The notes beneath the pieces are model-generated. The model did no database searches, was not told the origin of the DNA, and worked only from the letters and a program-made list of their open reading frames with translations. Both the position numbers and the translations under genes were made by a program. DNA of 64,000 nucleotides from Bradyrhizobium diazoefficiens (GTDB lineage Bacteria > Pseudomonadota > Alphaproteobacteria > Rhizobiales > Xanthobacteraceae). Positions 42,126 to 51,405 of this stretch are shown piece by piece (position 1 is the stretch's first letter; each line of letters begins with the position of its first letter). The stretch spans positions 4,399,001 to 4,463,000 of the forward strand of contig NZ_CP067100.1 in the NCBI RefSeq assembly GCF_016616235.1, in the 5' to 3' direction.

Positions 42126-43217
42126 TCAGCTCTTGTTGCGCATCTTGCCGAGCAGATAGTTATCGTAAAAATTCTCCGCGATCTGCGTGTAGAACAAGAG
42201 CTCCTTCATATAGGCGTCGTGGCTGTCCTTGGTGCGCTTGAACAAGTCGCTCTTGGCGGCGAGCTCGTTCAGGTGGTCCTGGGTCGCGTTGTAGCAGGCT
42301 TCCATCACCGGCTGCGGGAATGCCTTCAGCTCGGCGCCGTTGGCGATCAGCCGCTTCAAGGCCGCCGGATTCACGCTGTCGTACTTTTCGAGCATCCAGG
42401 CGCCCGCGGCCGAGGCGGCCTGATTGACAATCGCCTGATAGTGCTTCGGCAGGCTCGCCCATTTCTCGTCATTGACGATCATGTGCAGCATGGCGCCGCC
42501 TTCCCACCAGCCCGGGAAGTAGTAGTACTTGGCGACCTTCTGGAAGCCGAGCTTCTCGTCGTCATAGGGTCCGACGAATTCGGCGGCATCGATCGAGCCC
42601 TTCTCCAGCGCCGCGTAGACATCGCCGCCGGCGAGCTGCTGCGGCACGATGCCGAGCCTGGCCAGCACATGACCGCCCATGCCGGCGATGCGGAATTTGA
42701 GTCCCTTGAGATCGTCGACGGTCTTGATCTCCTTGCGGAACCAGCCGCCCATCTGAGTGCCGGAATTGCCGCAGAGGATGGCGTGCGCCTTGAAGGGTTT
42801 CAGCGCCTCGTTGGCGAGCTCGGCACCGCCGCCGAAAAACCACCAGGACTCCTGATGGCGATGGTTCATGCCGAACGGCGCACCGGTGGCATAGGCCAGC
42901 GCCGGCTCCTTGCCGATGTAGAAATAGAGCGGCGTCTGCGCCATCTCGACCGAGGCGACGCTGACGGCATCGAGCGCCTGCAGCCCCGGCACGAGCTCGC
43001 CGGCCGCAAAGGTCTGGATCTGGAATTTGTTGTCGGTGGCGTCAGCCACGTATTTCGCAAAGGTCTGCGCCGTGCCGTAGATGGTGTCGAGCGACTTCGG
43101 GAAGCTCGAGGTCAGGCGCCATTTGATCTCGGGCTGCGACTGCGCAATCGCAGGTGCAGCAACCAGCGTCGTTGCGCCGGCAACCGCGCCGCCCTTGAGG
43201 AACGTACGGCGTTTCAT
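42126..43217 (-). CDS. TRAP transporter substrate-binding protein (DctP family), orphan
   Basis: 363 residues exported by the Tat pathway (MKRRTFLKGGAVAGATTLVA; RR motif). Seen: RLTSSFPKSLDTIYGTAQTF, DDLKGLKFRIAGMGGHVLAR (the conserved DxxG-KxR carboxylate-binding loop), GAMLHMIVNDEKWASLPKHY. Similar Tat-exported DctP proteins bind keto acids. No DctQ/DctM membrane genes are within the window on either side, so partners must be elsewhere. Confidence 0.92.
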   Translation of the reverse strand: MKRRTFLKGGAVAGATTLVAAPAIAQSQPEIKWRLTSSFPKSLDTIYGTAQTFAKYVADATDNKFQIQTFAAGELVPGLQALDAVSVASVEMAQTPLYFYIGKEPALAYATGAPFGMNHRHQESWWFFGGGAELANEALKPFKAHAILCGNSGTQMGGWFRKEIKTVDDLKGLKFRIAGMGGHVLARLGIVPQQLAGGDVYAALEKGSIDAAEFVGPYDDEKLGFQKVAKYYYFPGWWEGGAMLHMIVNDEKWASLPKHYQAIVNQAASAAGAWMLEKYDSVNPAALKRLIANGAELKAFPQPVMEACYNATQDHLNELAAKSDLFKRTKDSHDAYMKELLFYTQIAENFYDNYLLGKMRNKS

Positions 43218-43388
43218 GATGGGCTTTCTCCCTTGAGGTCAGCTTCGAATGGTCTTCGCGGACCGTTTGCCCGTTCCTGCAGCGGAGTTCAAGCCGCGAG
43301 AGCGCATGGCGCCGTGGCCATCGACCGCCGAAGCAGCGCACCAAACCAAGGGCTTGCCGGAATCCGAACGGCCTACAAGGGCAGCGAC

Positions 43389-43496
43389 ATGACCAACGGC
43401 GCCGGCAATTTTGCCTGCATCGACCCCGGCTTCAAGCACGGCGGCGACCACGACTTCGACGAGGACGACGACGGGCGCGGCGACGACCGGCACTGA
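43389..43496 (+). CDS. Possible very small acidic protein
   Basis: 35-codon frame reading MTNGAGNFACIDPGFKHGGD then an Asp/Gly/Arg-rich end. AAGGGC precedes the ATG. Size and composition make it uncertain; the divergent region 43218-43510 otherwise shows no gene. Confidence 0.25.
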   Translation: MTNGAGNFACIDPGFKHGGDHDFDEDDDGRGDDRH

Positions 43497-43511
43497 TCGC
43501 GGTCAGCCTCT

Positions 43512-43646
43512 CTCGTGTGCCCCGGACGCAGCGCAGCACGCAGTGATGCGCTGCTGAGCCGGGGCCCATCTCACCGCGTAGTCTGCGGCTTTATAGGTCC
43601 CTCTGCGCCGCAACGCTCACGCGCTGCGGCTTGTCCGGGACACGCG
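43512..43646. repeat. Palindromic intergenic repeat (class B)
   Basis: CTCGTGTGCCCCGGACGCAG ... CTGCGGCTTGTCCGGGACAC is an imperfect long inverted repeat with inner stems, the 'TGTCCCGGAC'-type element abundant in Bradyrhizobium intergenic DNA. Confidence 0.75.
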
Positions 43647-43688
43647 AATGAGTGGCGATGATGACACGATGAAAACAACGCGCCCCTC

Positions 43689-43946
43689 TCAGAGCAGCTT
43701 CGCGCTCACGAACAGCGCGCGGACGGCGTTGGTCGCCTGCACCGCGAGCATGGCGTTATCGGCGGCGCCTTCGAGCGCCGCGACCGCGTCTTCATGCAGC
43801 GCGCGGAATTCCATCCACTCGACCGATTTGAAGTTGGTGAGGAACTGATAGGCCTGGCCGACGGTCGCGATCGCCAGCGTGTCACCGTTCAGGCGGATCT
43901 TGAACGTCGTGCGCAGCGGGGTTTCGGAGCTGGATGGATCACTCAT
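43689..43946 (-). CDS. DUF982 family protein
   Basis: 85 residues: FKIRLNGDTLAIATVGQAYQ, FLTNFKSVEWMEFRALHEDA, VAALEGAADNAMLAVQATNA, then VRALFVSAKLL. The beta-beta-helix-helix layout with an A..AL-G helix is that of DUF982, a rhizobial family of unknown function. Start ATG 43946 follows AGCAGCCC, a weak ribosome site. Confidence 0.75.
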   Translation of the reverse strand: MSDPSSSETPLRTTFKIRLNGDTLAIATVGQAYQFLTNFKSVEWMEFRALHEDAVAALEGAADNAMLAVQATNAVRALFVSAKLL

Positions 43947-44012
43947 GGGCTGCTTCTGGAGGATGACGGCTTAACGAAGAGAAAACGGCAGCGCCGCCGG
44001 AGCAGGCCAATA

Positions 44013-45062
44013 TCAGGATTCGGTGCTGGCGCGCTGCGAAGCGGTTGCCGCTCCGCTCAGGCTCGGCACCACGACCAGGCGGTTGAACTCGCCGTTGTCA
44101 TACGCCTTGAGGAAGCGATCATAGTCCTTGATCGAGACGCAGCCGTTGGAATCGCCGCGCGGTCCCAGCATATAGCTGTGGGTAAGAAGGCCGACGCGGC
44201 CGAGCGCGCTGGTGCCGTCGGTCGGCGTCAGGCGCAGCGCGCGGATGCCGTGGAACAGTTTTTCACGCGGCTTGAGGTCGTAGGTCGCCGGCGGAGTCGC
44301 GCCCACCATGCGCTGGTCGACATGGTCGGGGTCGTCCATCAGCGCGCCCATGCCCGAATGCGCCTCCAGCGCGACGCCACTCGGCAGGTAAAGCGCCTTG
44401 GCCTTGATGTCGTAAACCGCCGTGCGCGAATCGTAGCCCAGGGCGACGAGATCCGGCGCCTTGCCGAACAGGCCGTCGCTGGGGGTCAGGGAGGCCAGCT
44501 TGATCTTATCGGTGAATTTCTCGAAGAAGTTGCGGTTGTCGACCCGGGGATTGGTCTCGGCATAGGCCTGGCTGGAGGCGATCTGGGCCGAGAAGTCCGC
44601 CTGCACCGGGCGCGAGCGCGGCATCGGGACGACATCGGCACGCTGCGAGGCCGGTCGCCGCTCGTCCACCGCCGTCCGGTCATCATCGGTCAGGGTCGAG
44701 CGCCACTCGTCGCCCTGGAGTTTCTGGGCCAACATCGCCTTGGCGTCGCGAAGCTTGAGCTGGACGGCGTTCAGGGCGGAGCGCTCCATCGTGCGCAGGC
44801 CCAAGTCACCCCCGAAGTCACCCCCGAAGTCACGGGCGGGCGGACTGCTTGAGAGCGATGCAAAGCGGTCGTCGAACGACGGAGCGTTGGCCGGCGGCAG
44901 CGCGGCGGTCACCAGCGGGGTCGAGTCGCCGATATCCGCAACCCAAGCGGCGGCACCGAGTGCCAGCGCAACGGCCGCCAAAGACAGCAGTATCGTCTCG
45001 GCCCGCCCAATACGGCGGCGCGACGACAACAGCCTCTCGGCGCGTGCGCGGTCGGAAACCAT
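44013..45062 (-). CDS. Tlde1-like L,D-transpeptidase/carboxypeptidase (DUF2778)
   Basis: 349 residues: cytosolic N-tail, one transmembrane anchor (ILLSLAAVALALGAAAWVAD), a long linker with short tandem FGGD repeats, then the catalytic domain: LPSGVALEAHSGMGALMDDP, HSYMLGPRGDSNGCVSIKDY, where His and Cys form the peptidoglycan-cleaving site. In effectors Tlde1 acts on tetrapeptides; here the anchored form is probably a housekeeping wall enzyme. GGGGATCTG precedes ATG 45062; an earlier start exists at 45101. Confidence 0.88.
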   Translation of the reverse strand: MVSDRARAERLLSSRRRIGRAETILLSLAAVALALGAAAWVADIGDSTPLVTAALPPANAPSFDDRFASLSSSPPARDFGGDFGGDLGLRTMERSALNAVQLKLRDAKAMLAQKLQGDEWRSTLTDDDRTAVDERRPASQRADVVPMPRSRPVQADFSAQIASSQAYAETNPRVDNRNFFEKFTDKIKLASLTPSDGLFGKAPDLVALGYDSRTAVYDIKAKALYLPSGVALEAHSGMGALMDDPDHVDQRMVGATPPATYDLKPREKLFHGIRALRLTPTDGTSALGRVGLLTHSYMLGPRGDSNGCVSIKDYDRFLKAYDNGEFNRLVVVPSLSGAATASQRASTES

Positions 45063-45194
45063 CAGATCCCCAAAACGACCCCCGGGGAGACCCACCCCCA
45101 CCCGGAGACTCTGTACCAGCTACCACATTGGGAGCCAAAAGTTAGGCATAATCGCGGCCGGCCAAGGCCTGACAAGGCCATCCCAAGGTATCCC

Positions 45195-45632
45195 ATGACC
45201 GATCCTTTCGATCTAGTACGCTTTGTTCAGGCCCAAGACCCGGTTTTTCGCGCCGTCCAGGGCGAACTGGCCCGCGGACGGAAGCAGAGCCATTGGATGT
45301 GGTTCGTCTTCCCGCAAATCGCCGGCCTCGGCTTCAGCGCCATGTCGCAGCGCTACGCCATCGGCTCGCGGGCGGAGGCCAGGGCCTATCTCGCCCATCC
45401 CATCCTCGGCCCGCGCCTCATCGAATGCACCCGGCTCGTGCTGGCCGTCGAGGGGCGGACCATCAACGCCATCCTCGGCGCGCCCGACGATGCCAAATTC
45501 CGCTCCTCGATGACGCTGTTCGGCGCGGTCTCGGACGAGCCGGTTTTCGGCGAGGCGCTCGCCCGCTATTTCGGCGGCGAGCGCGACGAGGCGACGCTGG
45601 AGCTCCTTGCGGAGCTCGATCGACCGGCGTAA
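45195..45632 (+). CDS. DUF1810 family protein
   Basis: 145 residues: [40 protein letters not shown] (family hallmark HWMWFxFPQ), [40 protein letters not shown]. Members related to calpastatin-like and ADP-ribosylation-linked fusions, but function is unsettled. Follows on the plus strand 132 bases from the divergent Tlde1 gene. Confidence 0.93.
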   Translation: MTDPFDLVRFVQAQDPVFRAVQGELARGRKQSHWMWFVFPQIAGLGFSAMSQRYAIGSRAEARAYLAHPILGPRLIECTRLVLAVEGRTINAILGAPDDAKFRSSMTLFGAVSDEPVFGEALARYFGGERDEATLELLAELDRPA

Positions 45633-45732
45633 GGCGCGCGCCCCCGGCCAGCAGCGTAAACCCGCGATTAATACGCTGCCCCTATTTTTCGGAGAATATC
45701 TTTCTCCCCCGCGCCAATTGCCGGACAAAATC

Positions 45733-47814
45733 ATGAAAATCGGTACGCTCCTGACCACCGCCATCGTCTCGCTCTCGACCGTCGGCGGCGGCCTCGCGGT
45801 TTACGTCGCCGTGACGAAGTATCAGACGATGGAGCGGATCACCGAAGCGCAAGGGCGGCTCGCGATCGTGCGCGCCGTCAGCGACATCCCGCGCTATCTC
45901 AACCCCGAGCGCGGCTTTGCCACCAATATCCTCTATGGCCCTGCGACCGTCGATCCCGCGCAGCTCTCCGAGCATGACAGACTGCGCAAGCAGACCAACG
46001 GCGCCCGCGACAAGATGAATGCGCTGCGCAAGGAATTGCCCGGCCCGTTCGATGACGGCATGACCATCGGCAGCGACATCGACAGCATCAATGCGAAGTT
46101 CACCGCCCTGCGTGAGGCCGTCGACAAGGCCATCGCCGGCCCGGCGGATGCCCGCAAGGACGCCGCCAGGAAGATCGTCGCCGACAACGCCGTGCTCAAC
46201 GGCAGTGTGACCACGCTGCTCAACGAGCAGGTCCGGCGCATGGCGATTCTTAACGGGGACGCCTACCGGCAGGCCAGCTACGCCAATATTGCCATGACGC
46301 TGCGCGACGTCGGCGGCCTCAACGCCAGCGTGCACAAGAACCTCGTCGCCTCCAAGAAGGTTGCGAGCGACGCCGAGAAGGCCGACATCGCCCGCGTGCA
46401 AGGGCGCAACGACCAGATCGTGATGTCGCTGCAGGAATTGCGCGGCAATCCAGCAACGCCAGCGAATGTCGCCGCCGCGCTGGAGACGATGAATTCCATC
46501 TACGTCGAGGAATTCGGCCGCGAGGTCAAACTCGCCAAGGACGGCGCCGTCAGCGGCAAGTACGAGCACGACGTCGACACCTACTATGCGGCGTCTCAAC
46601 GGGGTCTCGGCGCGATCATCGGAGTCCGCGATGCCTTCTATGACAACGCCGAGCAGATCCTCGCCGGCGCCTCGTCGGCCGCGCGCACCAGCTTCACCAT
46701 CGCACTTGCAGGCCTTATCGCCGTGCTGATCGCGAGCATCGGCCTCGTCGTGACGGTCCGCCGCCGCGTCTGCGCGCCGATCGTGGGCCTGACAAGCCGA
46801 ATGTCGCGCCTTGCCGACGGCGAGGTTGCAGAAGAGATCCCCGGCGCCGAGCGTTCCGACGAGATCGGCGCGATGGCCGCGGCCGTGCAGGTATTCAAGG
46901 ACAACATGATCCGGGCCGACCGGCTCGCCGCCGAGAAGCAGGCCGAGAACGACGGCAAGATGCGCCGTGCCCAGGCGCTCGACGAGTTCACCCGCGCGTT
47001 CGAGGCCAAGGTCACCGAGCTCGTCGGCGGCCTGTCCCGCGCCTCCTCCACCATGGAGAGCACGGCGCAGTCGATGACCTCGACCGCAGCGCAGACCAAC
47101 AGCCAGGCCGCGGTCGTCGCCGCGGCCTCCGAGCAGACCTCGACCAACGTCCAGACCGTCGCCAGCGCGACCGAAGAGCTGACCTCCTCGATTCACGAGA
47201 TCGGCCGTCAGGTCGCGCAATCGACCGAGATCGCAGCTCGCGCCGTCGACAATGCGCGCCGTACTGGCGACACCGCACGTACGCTCGCCGAGGGCGCACA
47301 GAAGATCGGCGACGTCGTCACGCTGATCCAGAGCATCGCCGAGCAGACCAATCTCTTGGCGCTGAACGCCACCATCGAGGCCGCCCGTGCCGGCGATGCC
47401 GGCCGCGGCTTTGCGGTGGTCGCTTCCGAAGTGAAATCGCTGGCCGGCCAGACCGCCAAGGCCACCACCGAGATCTCCGAGCAGATCACCGCGATCCAGG
47501 CCGCGAGCGACGAGACCGTGGCCGCGATCCGCAACGTCGCCGATGTCATCGCCGAGATCGACCAGATCGGCACCGCGATTGCGGCGGCGATCGAGGAACA
47601 GGGCTCGGCGACCAAGGAGATCGCCCGCAGCGTCCAGGAAGCCGCCCGCGGCACCCAGGAGGTCAACACCAACATCTCGGGCGTGCAGCGCGCCGCCGAC
47701 GACACCGGAACGGCCGCGAGGGAAGTGCTGGGCGCGGCCGAGCAGCTCTCGACCCAGTCGCGCGACCTCGCCGGCCAGTTCGAACGCTTCCTCGGCGAAG
47801 TCAGGGCGGCTTAA
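45733..47814 (+). CDS. Methyl-accepting chemotaxis protein
   Basis: 693 residues. TM1 near residues 6-28 ([20 protein letters not shown]), a helical periplasmic ligand domain of about 290 residues, TM2 near 316-340 ([20 protein letters not shown]), HAMP ([20 protein letters not shown]) and a cytoplasmic signalling hairpin whose tip is [20 protein letters not shown] near residue 535. No C-terminal CheR-tether pentapeptide. The ligand is unknown. No che operon adjacent. Starts 101 bases after DUF1810. Confidence 0.94.
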   Translation: MKIGTLLTTAIVSLSTVGGGLAVYVAVTKYQTMERITEAQGRLAIVRAVSDIPRYLNPERGFATNILYGPATVDPAQLSEHDRLRKQTNGARDKMNALRKELPGPFDDGMTIGSDIDSINAKFTALREAVDKAIAGPADARKDAARKIVADNAVLNGSVTTLLNEQVRRMAILNGDAYRQASYANIAMTLRDVGGLNASVHKNLVASKKVASDAEKADIARVQGRNDQIVMSLQELRGNPATPANVAAALETMNSIYVEEFGREVKLAKDGAVSGKYEHDVDTYYAASQRGLGAIIGVRDAFYDNAEQILAGASSAARTSFTIALAGLIAVLIASIGLVVTVRRRVCAPIVGLTSRMSRLADGEVAEEIPGAERSDEIGAMAAAVQVFKDNMIRADRLAAEKQAENDGKMRRAQALDEFTRAFEAKVTELVGGLSRASSTMESTAQSMTSTAAQTNSQAAVVAAASEQTSTNVQTVASATEELTSSIHEIGRQVAQSTEIAARAVDNARRTGDTARTLAEGAQKIGDVVTLIQSIAEQTNLLALNATIEAARAGDAGRGFAVVASEVKSLAGQTAKATTEISEQITAIQAASDETVAAIRNVADVIAEIDQIGTAIAAAIEEQGSATKEIARSVQEAARGTQEVNTNISGVQRAADDTGTAAREVLGAAEQLSTQSRDLAGQFERFLGEVRAA

Positions 47815-47859
47815 GAACGCCAAGCGCCTGACTGAGCCATCAAGCGCGGAACTCCGTAC

Positions 47860-48013
47860 ACCTCTCCCGTAGGGAGAGGTCGGAGCGCATCGACGATGCG
47901 ATCCGGGTGAGGGGTTACAGTCCCACCATGGTGCTGCGGCCCCTCACCCGGATTGCTCAGGCGCGCAATTGCGCGCCATAGCAATCCGACCTCTCCCCGC
48001 TGGGGAGAGGTGA
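47860..48013. repeat. Long palindromic intergenic repeat (class A)
   Basis: CCTCTCCCGTAGGGAGAGGT at one end and CCTCTCCCCGCTGGGGAGAG at the other, with CCGGGTGAGGGG / CCCCTCACCCGG arms between, build a nested palindrome typical of Bradyrhizobium intergenic repeats. A fragment is at 11550-11572. Confidence 0.8.
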
Positions 48014-48026
48014 CACGGAGTGCCCC

Positions 48027-48617
48027 TCAATAAGGCGGCGCCTTCCTTGCCCGCTGCGCCTTGGCCGCCTCGATCCACCACCCGAGATCATCGGCAAAGC
48101 GCGGGAACGAGCGTTCCAGCGCCTTGCCGCCCTCGCCGATCGGCTCTCCGTCCGCTGAGAGCGTCTGCGCGATCGGGCCGACGCCAATGGTGCTCGAGAT
48201 CACCACCATCCCCATCTCCGACAGCGTACCGTGCCAGGCCGTCGAAGCCCGCGCGCCAGACAATCTGCCGGCGGAATAGCTCGCGATCGCGGCCGGCCGC
48301 CAGAACCACTCCTCCAGGAAATGATCGGTGAGGTTCTTCAGGCCAGGCTGGATGCCCCAATTATATTCGCCGGTGACGAAGACAAAACCGTCGGCGCCGC
48401 GGATCTGGCCGGCCAGCTTCTCCAGCGCCTCGGGCGCGGTGCCCACGGAATATTCCTTGTACATGCGGTCGAGCATCGGCAGGCCAATCGCCTTGGCGTC
48501 GATGAACTCGACCTCCTCGCCGCGCCGGCGCAGGCCATCAATGATGAACTTCGCAAGGCGGATACCCATGCGGTCGGAACGGTAGGATCCGTAGAGGACG
48601 AGGATGCGGTTGCTCAT
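48027..48617 (-). CDS. NADPH-dependent FMN reductase family protein
   Basis: 196 residues with the flavodoxin-like fold: ILVLYGSYRSDRMGIRLAKF (phosphate-binding loop after strand 1), GADGFVFVTGEYNWGIQPGL (family EYNxxxP/GxxKN-type motif, here EYNWGIQPGLKNLTDH), SYSAGRLSGARASTAWHGTL. Transfers electrons from NADPH to FMN, quinones or azo compounds in the cytosol. Ends next to the repeat at 47860. Confidence 0.9.
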   Translation of the reverse strand: MSNRILVLYGSYRSDRMGIRLAKFIIDGLRRRGEEVEFIDAKAIGLPMLDRMYKEYSVGTAPEALEKLAGQIRGADGFVFVTGEYNWGIQPGLKNLTDHFLEEWFWRPAAIASYSAGRLSGARASTAWHGTLSEMGMVVISSTIGVGPIAQTLSADGEPIGEGGKALERSFPRFADDLGWWIEAAKAQRARKAPPY

Positions 48618-48668
48618 GGGCGGCAGGCTAGCACGTAATGGCGGGGCGGCCCCAGCCGATTTGCCGCG

Positions 48669-49634
48669 CTATCGCCTGCGTCCGCGCTCCAGCGTTTCCG
48701 ATGGGGTCTCACCGAACTGATCGCGGTAGCTTCCGGAGAAATCGCTGAGATGCTAGAAGCCGAACGCCAGGGCGACGGCCTTGACACTGTCGGCGCCTGC
48801 GAGCAGCCGCCGGCGTACCAGCCAGAGCCGGCGCAGGCGCAAATAGCGATGCAGGCTCATGCCGCGATAGCGACGGACGACGTCGTGCATGGTGCGGACG
48901 GACAGGCCGAGCTTGCGCGCGATCTCCTCGCTGTAGATCGGCTGCGAGAGGTCGTCGGACAGCAGCGCGCGGATGCCCTGGAACAGCTTGAACTGTCGCT
49001 CGTCATTGGGGCGCAGGGCCCATCGCGCGGGCACGACGCTTTCGAAGACTCCGTCGACGGCCCCGAGCAGGGACTCCTTCATGGCCGCGGCCTTGAGCGG
49101 CACCTCCGCCGCCGCTATGGGCTCGGACGCCGCGGCCAGCACCTCCCGAACCACACTGCGCAACAGGTTCAAGCTTGACGCCGTCGTCTCGAAAATCTTG
49201 AAGCTGAGGGCTGCTTGCGGCCAGCCCCGATCCGTTACCTCCGGCCTGAACACCACCGAGGCGATTTGCCGCTGCACTTCCTCGATGGTGGTGTAAGCCG
49301 CGCCGCCGCTGCCGATGACGACGACCGGTCGTGCGCGCTGCGAACCATTGAAGCGAATGGGCACGTTGAGGTCGTCCATCGTGAACCCGATCGCCGTACA
49401 ATTGTCCACGAGCTGCGCGTCGACGACGCGGGGAAACGCGTGCGTTAAATTCACATCGCAGCCGGGCATCGACAGAATGGTCTGCTCGGCCGAAATCCTC
49501 CGTACGAAAGGCGTGAATTCGAAGTTCAGGCCGCGAATGGCATTTCGAAACTCATCGACGTCGGAGAAGCGAAATATCTTTGGCGCCAGCAAGGGCACTT
49601 TATCACTGTTATTCATGACAAATAAAAACCGCAT
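48669..49634 (-). pseudogene. AraC family regulator interrupted by an amber codon
   Basis: An AraC_binding_2-like sensor domain (residues 1-190) is followed by an AraC HTH: SEEIARKLGLSVRTMHDVVR, RYRGMSLHRYLRLRRLWLVR, VKAVALAFGF. Translation stops at TAG 48755-48753, where a Trp codon is expected. The frame continues perfectly through HLSDFSGSYRDQFGETPSET LERGRRR to TAG 48669, the standard end of this family. So one TGG-to-TAG change removes the second recognition-helix half. It is probably inactive as a DNA-binding protein. Starts at 49634 or ATG 49616. Confidence 0.8.
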
Positions 49635-49917
49635 CGGAAAACGACGCGTCCGGCAATAGCGCCGATCAGATTTCCCCCCTTTCGGTGACCCCGTTGGACC
49701 GAAAGAATCATCCTACCTCACTCAATCAGTTGGCGAGCGTCCCGCACAAAGGACAAGCTGCCGCATCAAGCCTCGCCAAATTTCGATATCGTTTCCACGG
49801 CGTCGGTGGTGCAGAAATACCCGGGGCGCCAAGATGGAAGTTTCAAATTAACGCCTCTAGGGCGGAATGAAGGCCGTTGCATGAGTGTAAGTTTATTTTT
49901 GAGCACAGGCTCCTGCC

Positions 49918-50991
49918 ATGATGGCAAATTCGCCTGCTGATATTCTGGTTGAGCTGCAAGAGGCGGTCAAAACGTGTGCGCCGGATCGTTGCGCGCGCAT
50001 CCTCTCCGGCATTGTGCAGTTGCTCAATGGCAGCCGCGACCGGTCCCAGGAATTGCTCGCCGGTGTCGTCGACGGCGTTCTGCTGCGATTGACGGAGCGG
50101 GTCGAAGCCCGCGCGCTGGCGCAGCTCAGCACCACGCTGGCCGAGCTCAAGGTGGCTCCGCCGGAGACATTGCGGCGTCTCGCCTCACACGATGATCCGG
50201 ACGTCGCAAGCCCTGTCCTGCTCAAATCACAGGCGCTGTCCGCGGCCGATCTCGCGGAGGTCGCCTCCTCCTGCGGCGAGCGGCACCAGTACGCGATCGC
50301 GGCGCGCAACTGCATCGAGCCTGAAGTAACCGAGGCGCTGATCGCGCGCGGCAGCCTGATCTGCCTCGCATTGATCAAGAACCCCGGAGCAAAATTCTCC
50401 GAGGCGGCCTATGCCGCGCTGATCGCCAAGGCCGAGCAGGACGGCGAGATCATGAAGGCGCTGGCGCTCCGGCCCGGCACGCCCGACCTGGTCGTGCGGA
50501 AACTGCTCTCGGTGCCATCCGCGACGACGGCGCCGGCCAAGCCCAACGCCTCCGCCGCACCGCCCGCGCAAGCCGCCGTGCCGGCTCCGCCCAAGCCGCC
50601 CTCCTCGGCCGACTACGCAAGTGCGCGGCCCGAGATCGTCGCGCTCAACCGCGTCGGCAAGCTCAACGATTCCACGGTGAACCGCTTTGCGATCCGCGGC
50701 GAGACCGCCAAACTGTTCACGGCGATCTCGGTGCTGTCGGGCGCTCCGATCGAGATCGTCGAGCACGTCATGACCGATGACGACTGCGAAGGCATAGTTA
50801 TGGCCTGCCGGGCATCGCGGCTGAGCTGGGCGACGACGTTGGCGATCCTGAGCAATCGCGGCGGCACACGGCTGTCCTTCGCCGAGCGCGAACGCGCGCA
50901 ACACATCTTCGAGACACTTCTTCTGTCGACCAGCCAATGGACGGTGCGCTGGGGGGAAATCGCAGCACGCGCCAAAGCGAACGGTCTGTGA
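49918..50991 (+). CDS. DUF2336 family protein
   Basis: 357 residues, helical HEAT-like repeats: TLAELKVAPPETLRRLASHD, DPDVASPVLLKSQALSAADL, ASSCGERHQYAIAARNCIEP, the DUF2336 pattern. A Pro/Ala linker splits the chain, then NRVGKLNDSTVNRFAIRGET and IEIVEHVMTDDDCEGIVMAC. Family members act in cell-cycle and stress settings (unknown mechanism). Followed on the same strand by PilZ and HD-GYP genes. Confidence 0.88.
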   Translation: MMANSPADILVELQEAVKTCAPDRCARILSGIVQLLNGSRDRSQELLAGVVDGVLLRLTERVEARALAQLSTTLAELKVAPPETLRRLASHDDPDVASPVLLKSQALSAADLAEVASSCGERHQYAIAARNCIEPEVTEALIARGSLICLALIKNPGAKFSEAAYAALIAKAEQDGEIMKALALRPGTPDLVVRKLLSVPSATTAPAKPNASAAPPAQAAVPAPPKPPSSADYASARPEIVALNRVGKLNDSTVNRFAIRGETAKLFTAISVLSGAPIEIVEHVMTDDDCEGIVMACRASRLSWATTLAILSNRGGTRLSFAERERAQHIFETLLLSTSQWTVRWGEIAARAKANGL

Positions 50992-51022
50992 AATCGCGGC
51001 GCAACAAATGGGGGAATAGCCA

Positions 51023-51349
51023 ATGAAGTTCGACGGTCGCAAAGCATCTCGCGTGAAAATGGACCACAAGCAGCCGGTCAATCTGATGGGCTCGGACGGC
51101 ACCTGGCGCCGCAGCTGCGTCCTGCTCGACGTGTCGCAGACGGGCGCCAAGCTCGAGGTCGAGGGCACGCTCGACGTGCTCCAGGCAAAGGAATTCTTCA
51201 TGCTGCTGTCGTCGACCGGCCTCGCCTACCGGCGCTGCGAGCTGGTCTGGATCGACGGCACCATGGCCGGCGTCCACTTCATTACGGACAATAAGAGAAA
51301 ACCGGCGAGTGCACAGCCCGCCGCGCAGAACTCCACTCAGAGCAAATAG
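51023..51349 (+). CDS. PilZ domain protein
   Basis: 108 residues, a stand-alone PilZ c-di-GMP receptor: FDGRKASRVKMDHKQPVNLM at the front, CVLLDVSQTGAKLEVEG with the (D/N)xSxxG motif, and CELVWIDGTMAGVHFITD at the end. Only some rhizobial single-domain PilZ proteins bind c-di-GMP; here the upstream basic motif is RKASR (RxxxR form present). 31 bases after DUF2336. Confidence 0.88.
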   Translation: MKFDGRKASRVKMDHKQPVNLMGSDGTWRRSCVLLDVSQTGAKLEVEGTLDVLQAKEFFMLLSSTGLAYRRCELVWIDGTMAGVHFITDNKRKPASAQPAAQNSTQSK

Positions 51350-51405
51350 GCCCGAGAATTCACCCCACCCATTGAACTCCAGTACGGTCAGGTCCAGGTC
51401 AGAAC

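Noticed and set aside
42219..43496. 425-codon plus-strand frame
   Set aside because: Antisense to the TRAP binding protein; only its last 36 codons could be a separate tiny ORF, listed with low confidence.
45682..47823. 713-codon minus-strand frame opposite the chemoreceptor
   Set aside because: Antisense shadow of the repetitive helical MCP sequence.
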